Source: Prorocentrum cordatum (lineage: Eukaryota; Sar; Dinophyceae; Prorocentrales; Prorocentraceae). From it: DNA of 32,500 nt. The DNA lies in the NCBI GenBank assembly GCA_963575745.1, contig CAUYUJ010016715.1:863929-896428 (forward strand). The letters are read 5' to 3'. This document shows positions 27,640-32,500 of this stretch, in pieces (positions within the stretch are counted from its first letter, which is position 1; every line of letters begins with the position of its first letter). The notes under the pieces are model-generated. The model had not been told where the DNA came from. It made no database searches and saw nothing but the letters and a program-made list of their open reading frames with translations. Both the position numbers and the translations under genes were made by a program.

Positions 27640-28645
27640 GCAGGGTAGTCAACCCAAACCCGTAAGCCCCAAGCCCCATTCCCAAGCCCTGCACCCAAGG
27701 CCCCCAGCTTGAAGCCAGAATGCCTAACTCTTAGGCCCTGAGCCCTAAGCCCTGAGCCTTAAGCCCAAAACTCAAACCTCTAAGCCCTAACCCCTACGGC
27801 CCTACGGTCTAAGCCCGAAACCCAAGGACCCAAGCCCTATGCCCTAAGCCCTTGACGCCTACGCCATAAGCCCTGGGCATTAAGCCCTAGCCCCTAAGCC
27901 CTGCCCTGGGCCAGAGCCCCCAAGCCCGAAGCGTAGAACCCAAACCACTGTAACCTCGGCTCTAAGCCATTAGCCCTGATTCCTATTCCCAAATTCGAAA
28001 CCCCCGCCACTGAAGCCTGAGCCGTAAGCCCCAAGCCCCGAGCCATAACTCCTCACCATACGGCCTAAGCCCGCAGACCCCAAACCCCAGACCCTGATAC
28101 GGAGCCCTAAGCCCGATACCTTATGCCCTCAGCCCTGAGCCCTGATCACTAAACCCTGAAACCTGACCCCAAAGCCCCAACTCCTGAACCCGAATACCCG
28201 AGCCCATGCCCCGACCCCAAAGCCCAACGCCCTGAACCCTCATCCCTATGCCCAACCCCTGGGCCCTAAGCCCTAACCGCTGAACCTTAAGCCCTAGGCC
28301 CTAAGCCCGATGACCTAAGCCCAAAGCGATCAGCTATGAATCCAAAGCCCTGCCCCCATGAACCCAAAGCCCTGCGGCCTCGGCCCTAGACCCTGACGCC
28401 TAAGCCCCACGGCCTAAGCCCTAAGCACAGAGGCCTAAAACCTATCCTATAGCCCTGAACCCGAAGCCCTAAACCCTAGGCCCCTAGGGCCTAAGCCTCC
28501 CCCCCCCCCCCCCTCCCCCCCACAAAGCCCGAACCCCTGACGCCCCGGCCCTCAGCCCCAAGCCCTACCTAAGCCCCCCAGCCCGAACCCCCTCTGAACC
28601 CCAACGCCTAAGCCCTAACTGAACCCTAACCTCTAAGCCCTATGC
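27640..28645. repeat. Degenerate telomere-like CCCTAAGCC array, right block
   Basis: About 1 kb of CCCTAAGCC, CCCTGAACC, CCCAAAGCC and related units, same orientation as the 25.7 kb block. It contains a C run near 28499-28520 and ends at a second C run near 28646-28656. No open frame of interest. Confidence 0.88.
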
Positions 28646-29320
28646 CCCCCCCCCCTTGTTCGGTCGAGCGTTTTGCGCACCTTCTGCAAGGCGCTGCAAA
28701 ATTCCTGTCAGGCGCGAGCGAATTCCTCACAAGTCCCCCCCTCCCCCGCCAGCCCGCGCCCATGGCTCTGAATTCTGGCCGCGCAATGGGCGAACCTGTC
28801 GGAGTTGCGCAGACTACAACCTGAAATTGCATGCGAAAATTGGCCAGCGCGTTTTTGATGCCGCGCTGCAAACGGCCCCTATTTGGTCCTCATTCGGCGC
28901 CTACTGAAGCGGTCCTTAAACGGTCCCTATGGCAGATTCCTGTGCCAAGCCTGAAACGGTCCCTGAACGGCCCCTACGCGGCGTTTCGCGCCGCGCCTGA
29001 AAGGGCCCCAAAACGCCGCCGACGTGCCCGTTTGTTCTACGTGCGCAACGCCATGTCCACTAAAAAACCAAACCCGCCTGCGCCCCTGCCGCGACCCCTT
29101 TTTTTTTCCGTGCGCCAAAAGACGCCGACCTTCGACTTCCGCGCCTAGAAAATACACGCGGCATCAGGGACTACCGTCTGCAATGCCGAGGCCGTCCCAG
29201 AACATATTTGCAACGAATAACGCATGCACGCTACATTGACCCGTCAGCAGCGGCGGCGCCATCGTCCGAATCACTCTCGTCGCACCCGGCCTCGTCGTGC
29301 TCGTCTGAGTTCGACTCGTC
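28646..29320. other. No firm gene; short AACGGTCCCTA minisatellite
   Basis: At 28865-28995 the motif AACGGTCCCT or a close variant (AACGGCCCCT, GCGGTCCTT, AAGGGCCCC) occurs about six times at irregular 12-40 bp spacing. Frames on both strands are short. The minus-strand frame 29164-29487 (THAIFNGMKKSMREGETKTG) looks protein-like and may continue the coding-like stretch that follows. Confidence 0.4.
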
Positions 29321-30650
29321 TTAAGTGTCCTCGCCGCAAGCGGTCCTCTTCCCGTCTTGGTCTCGCCCTCCCGCATGGATTTCTTCATGCCGTTGAAAAT
29401 GGCATGTGTCACCCCTATCAATTCGAAGCACAAAAAAACAACCCGCCAAGTGAAAGCGTGGAATATCGGAGAGCTGGGCCCAAACAATCAAGCAACACCT
29501 TATTGTTCTCTCCCCGCGCAATCTTGAACCGCGGCCAGCCGCTCTGGAAATGTTGTCCACCCAATGTTGCATGGCGACCTCCCCTGGCCTGGCAGCGTCG
29601 CAACGGAGGGGGCGACCGAACAGTAATTTGTTGAACTGTTCGGGGCCTTTCAAAAACGCTGAAATCTTCGCACTTCTGCTGGAACAATGAAGCTGCGTCT
29701 TGGCCCCAGCAGTCCGTTCCAAATGGCGGAACAACGTCTTGCCCATCAGCGGGCCCATGCCACGGACGCATTTCCCGCGCAGATACTGCGCGGGCGTGCA
29801 CATCCCGCCCGTCCGAAAATATCCGCTGCCGCTCTGCGGCCGAGCGCGCCTTCGATGAACAACCGACGCGCTCCAAGCGCGGTAGACTGACCGATCCCCA
29901 GGAGAAGCCGCTAAGGCACCGAAACCCACCCCCCCCTCTCCCCAGGCACACGTTGCGGGCCCCCAAAACCCGCGCGACTGACCTCCAACGACGCCCTTTA
30001 GCGACCAACGCCGCAAAGGCGCTTCAGACACGGCCAACGGGCGGCGGCATGTAACGCGGCGAGCGGCATCATAAATAAGACGCTAGTTTGAACGCCTTGG
30101 GCATGGCTTTATCCACCAGTTTTTTGCGTGAGAAGGAACTCCGCTTTGCAAGCCGAATATGCTTATTGAAATACTCTGCTTTGCCGCCGCCTGATTTGGC
30201 AACCCTTTCCAACGCATTCACAGCGCCGCATCCATTTGACTTGCGGAGTTCCTGGAGGACGTCTTTGGCGTACTGAACGGTGCTTTTAAAAAAACGTAGC
30301 AATACGGAAGCATGCCGCAACGTACGATGATCTCCTGTGTGCTTCAACATTTTTTCTGCAACACAAAAGGTCTGATCCGTGTCTTGGTTGTTAATTCCCA
30401 CCACGCGCGAAAGGCGAATGGGGTCGATGTGCACACGGCAGTGGACATCAGGACGCGATCAGGACACGCAAAGTCGACGTGGGCTTCCCGAGGTTGTGTC
30501 CTGAAGATGTTTTCCCACTTCGCTTTGATGGTTTGGAGTGTGTTTCGTGGCGGGGTCGTGCAAGATCGTTTCGCAATGGTGCGCGTGTGGTTTTGGGCCT
30601 CTGGACGCGCGGGCTTGCGGAGTGGGCCGGCGCGGAACAGGCAGGGCAGG
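29321..30650 (-). pseudogene. Coding-like minus-strand stretch, unknown product, frame-broken
   Basis: I do not recognise a family. Three protein-like blocks follow one another on the minus strand: about 30650-30440 with no ATG (TLQTIKAKWENIFRTQPREA, then HVDFACPDRVLMST); 30434-30069 (QTFCVAEKMLKHTGDHRTLR and ECGGGKAEYFNKHIRL-like basic helical sequence ending KAFKLASYL); and 30037-29321 (GMGPLMGKTLFRHLERTAG, SAKISAFLKGPEQFNKLL). The frame changes near 30440 and 30050. Composition is balanced, unlike the microsatellite frames around it. It could be a decayed host gene or transposon, exons of an intron-containing gene, or chance; there are no clear GT-AG boundaries that I can defend. Confidence 0.35.
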
Positions 30651-31013
30651 ACCGAGGCAGCAGCTCGGGGTGCCCGCGTTCCGCCGTAGCCACAGCGAGA
30701 CCGACGGCGCCCGATTGCACGATGCTACTCGCCCCCCCGTCTATGGCCCCCCATCTACTCACGCTGCGCACTGCTGCTGACTCTCGGGAGCAGCCGTCCC
30801 CGGGATCCTGGGGACAGCTGCGAAAACGAGTTCCCAACGACATAAAGAGTGCGTTCCTTGGGGGGTTGTCCCAGCCCTGGGCTCCTCCGACGAATTCCTG
30901 GGCTCCCGAAACTCGAACCTGCCCCTCTGCGTCCCTACCTCTCCTGTTGGTATATTTCTTGTTTGTTGTTGTTATCTCGTTCCCGATGTTCTGCATGGAT
31001 TTGTTTGTGTGCG

Positions 31014-31150
31014 CTCTCTCTCTCTCTCTCTCTCTCTACATACCTGTATACATATATTAATATGATCGGTGTCTCTCGTTCTCTCTCTCTCTCTCTCCCT
31101 TTGTCTCTCTCGCTATCCCTCTCTCTCTCTCGCGTTCTCTTTCACTCGCT
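31014..31150. repeat. CT microsatellite split by an AT-rich island
   Basis: A CT run, then ACATACCTGTATACATATAT and similar, GTGTCTCTCG, then a second CT run to about 31150. It has the same layout as 3174-3238. Confidence 0.88.
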
Positions 31151-31299
31151 CGCCCTTCCCCGGGGTAACTGCAAGGGAAGGGCTGCGGCCATCAGCTGAG
31201 CACGCAAGGGAAGGCGTCAAAACGTCCAAGATATGTTTCACCCGTGCTGGCCATGATGTCCATCCAATAAATTCCCATGACAGCTGGGACAAAAGCAAG

Positions 31300-31520
31300 G
31301 GCTCACACACATAACCATACATGCATAGACACACATACCTATAGATAATTACCAGCATACAAGCACATACATACATATATGCATGCACGCATGCGTACAT
31401 ACATACATACATACATACCTACCTACCTACCTACATACATACATACATACATACATATATACATACTTGCAGACAGACATGCGTACATAAATACATGTAT
31501 ACATATACACTTACGTATAT
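31300..31520. repeat. CATA/TACA tetranucleotide array
   Basis: ACATACATACATAC with CCTACCTA and TATACATA variants; the complement of the TGTA array at the left edge of the window. Frames through it are artefacts. Confidence 0.93.
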
Positions 31521-31761
31521 TGCTGATGGCAAAAATCAGCACATATATGTGTACGTCGGTGTACTGGCACGTGTGTAAACCAAATAATGATGACGGTGCG
31601 TGCCTTTATGCGTATATGAATAGGCAAGTGGTTTTCACAGTGCATTCCAGCATCACGCGGAAGCGTGACGTTTGCAGCTCATGGATTAACACACCCTGGT
31701 GTAGGGAAGTGTCATGTTTGTCTTAGGCAAGTAGAGGATGAGGACGAAGGAGAGGCCGAAT

Positions 31762-31774
31762 ATAGAGAGAGGGG

Positions 31775-31818
<44 letters not shown>

Positions 31819-31836
31819 CAGAGAGAGAGAGGGAGA
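31762..31836. repeat. GA microsatellite
   Basis: Gggg then GAGAGA with two short ATAGA/ACAGA interruptions. Confidence 0.93.
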
Positions 31837-32500
31837 TAAAACAGCACAGCTAACTATACATCTTTATGTATGAAAAGAGGAAATGTTGTGGGAGGCAGCG
31901 AGAAGCAGGAGTGAGGAAGGGGATGGACAAGGGAACAGACAGCGAGAAAAGGCGAAGGGAAACAGATAGGTGAAGCTGGTGGGGGGTAGGGCGAGGAGGC
32001 GAGGAGGGGGAGCCTGAGGGAAGGGAACTGGAGGACTGGGCGGAGAGGCCCACAGGATGACGAGGATGAACGACCAGGAGGGAGATAGAGATCAGACGCC
32101 GCGGAATATAACTGGGAGCATCCAACTCGACAGGTTGGCCAGCTATCAGTCAATCTCACCCCCTGCACCTGATGATCTGTATTCACATATTGGTTCGAGG
32201 AGGAGGAGGCGGAGGAGAAGCAAAGGCTTCGGAGGAGGTGTCGACATTGTCGTAAAAGCCGACTCCGCTGACCACCGCCAGCGAGCCGACAACGGGCGCC
32301 TCCGCTGCGGAGCAGACGAGGAAGCACAAGACAAGCGTGCACACCCATCGCCGACATGACGTGCAGCGGCGTCGTGACGTACAGCGCCGTCGGGGGACGG
32401 GAAGTTGACATGCACTGGAGGAGCCATGCTGCAGTAGCAAAGCTGAAGAAGATAAGACTGTCGAGGGAAAGGAGCCCCTGGCACCGCCAAGCCCGAGGCT
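31837..32500. other. No gene supported
   Basis: Purine-rich to about 32060, then unique GC-rich sequence. A short tandem duplication (GACGTGCAGCGGCGTC, GACGTACAGCGCCGTC) lies at 32357-32392. Minus-strand frames of 85-185 residues show no recognised domain. Confidence 0.4.

Noticed and set aside
26569-27712. Val/Ser/Arg and Thr-rich proteins over the TCG tract
   Set aside because: All frames on both strands stay open because the GTC repeat contains no stop codon.
25725-28645. A true chromosome end
   Set aside because: The repeats are degenerate, variable in unit length and internal, with unique sequence on both sides.

Overview
This is a eukaryotic nuclear window, dominated by repeats and poor in genes. 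Microsatellites (TGTA/TACA, TCC, CA, TCG, GA/CT), minisatellites, degenerate telomere-like CCCTAA arrays and transposon relics fill most of the 32.5 kb. I see no bacterial operon, rRNA, tRNA or CRISPR array. The one clearly recognisable protein-coding unit is a degenerate Ty1/copia-like retroelement on the minus strand. Its gag (a coiled coil, a capsid-like block containing ITQLLEWQ, CCCH-type zinc fingers and an SR/RG-rich tail) and its RT motifs (VVVQGN, EQSDA, GHPLAG, SKLAGP) resemble, from memory, copia-like elements common in dinoflagellate genomes. With the interstitial CCCTAA-like repeats this makes a dinoflagellate or related alveolate the best guess. It is a guess: no spliced-leader sequence or host gene of known family confirms it.

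Layout. 1-1158: a degenerate TGTA tetranucleotide array. 1296-1640: about 3.3 copies of a ~103 bp tandem repeat. 2078-2252: a 175 bp MITE-like element with 26 bp terminal inverted repeats. 2.3-6.1 kb: unique-looking sequence broken by TCC tracts. 6091-6352: a foldback element with ~94 bp arms. 6.5-7.36 kb: CA/CACG tracts enclosing two copies of a ~72 bp unit. 8.3-11.16 kb: a composite array in which a ~60 bp core recurs about 12 times among ACCAGACCAGCC and TGCAATGC minisatellites. 11191-20522: the copia relic (minus strand). 20.5-25.7 kb: unique sequence with TCC and GA tracts, a 54 bp repeat and a GGGGCC-rich stretch. 25.7-28.6 kb: two telomere-like arrays enclosing a duplicated 158 bp unit and a 770 bp TCG tract. 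29.3-30.65 kb: a fragmented, coding-like minus-strand stretch of unknown function. 31.0-31.85 kb: CT, TACA and GA tracts. The rest, to 32.5 kb, shows no recognisable gene.

The retroelement reads gag - protease - integrase - RT - RNase H, the copia order. I count roughly ten changes of reading frame and five in-frame stops. It is therefore an inactive relic, or else a copy damaged by assembly indels. The other long open frames are mostly low-complexity translations of microsatellites and I do not call them genes.
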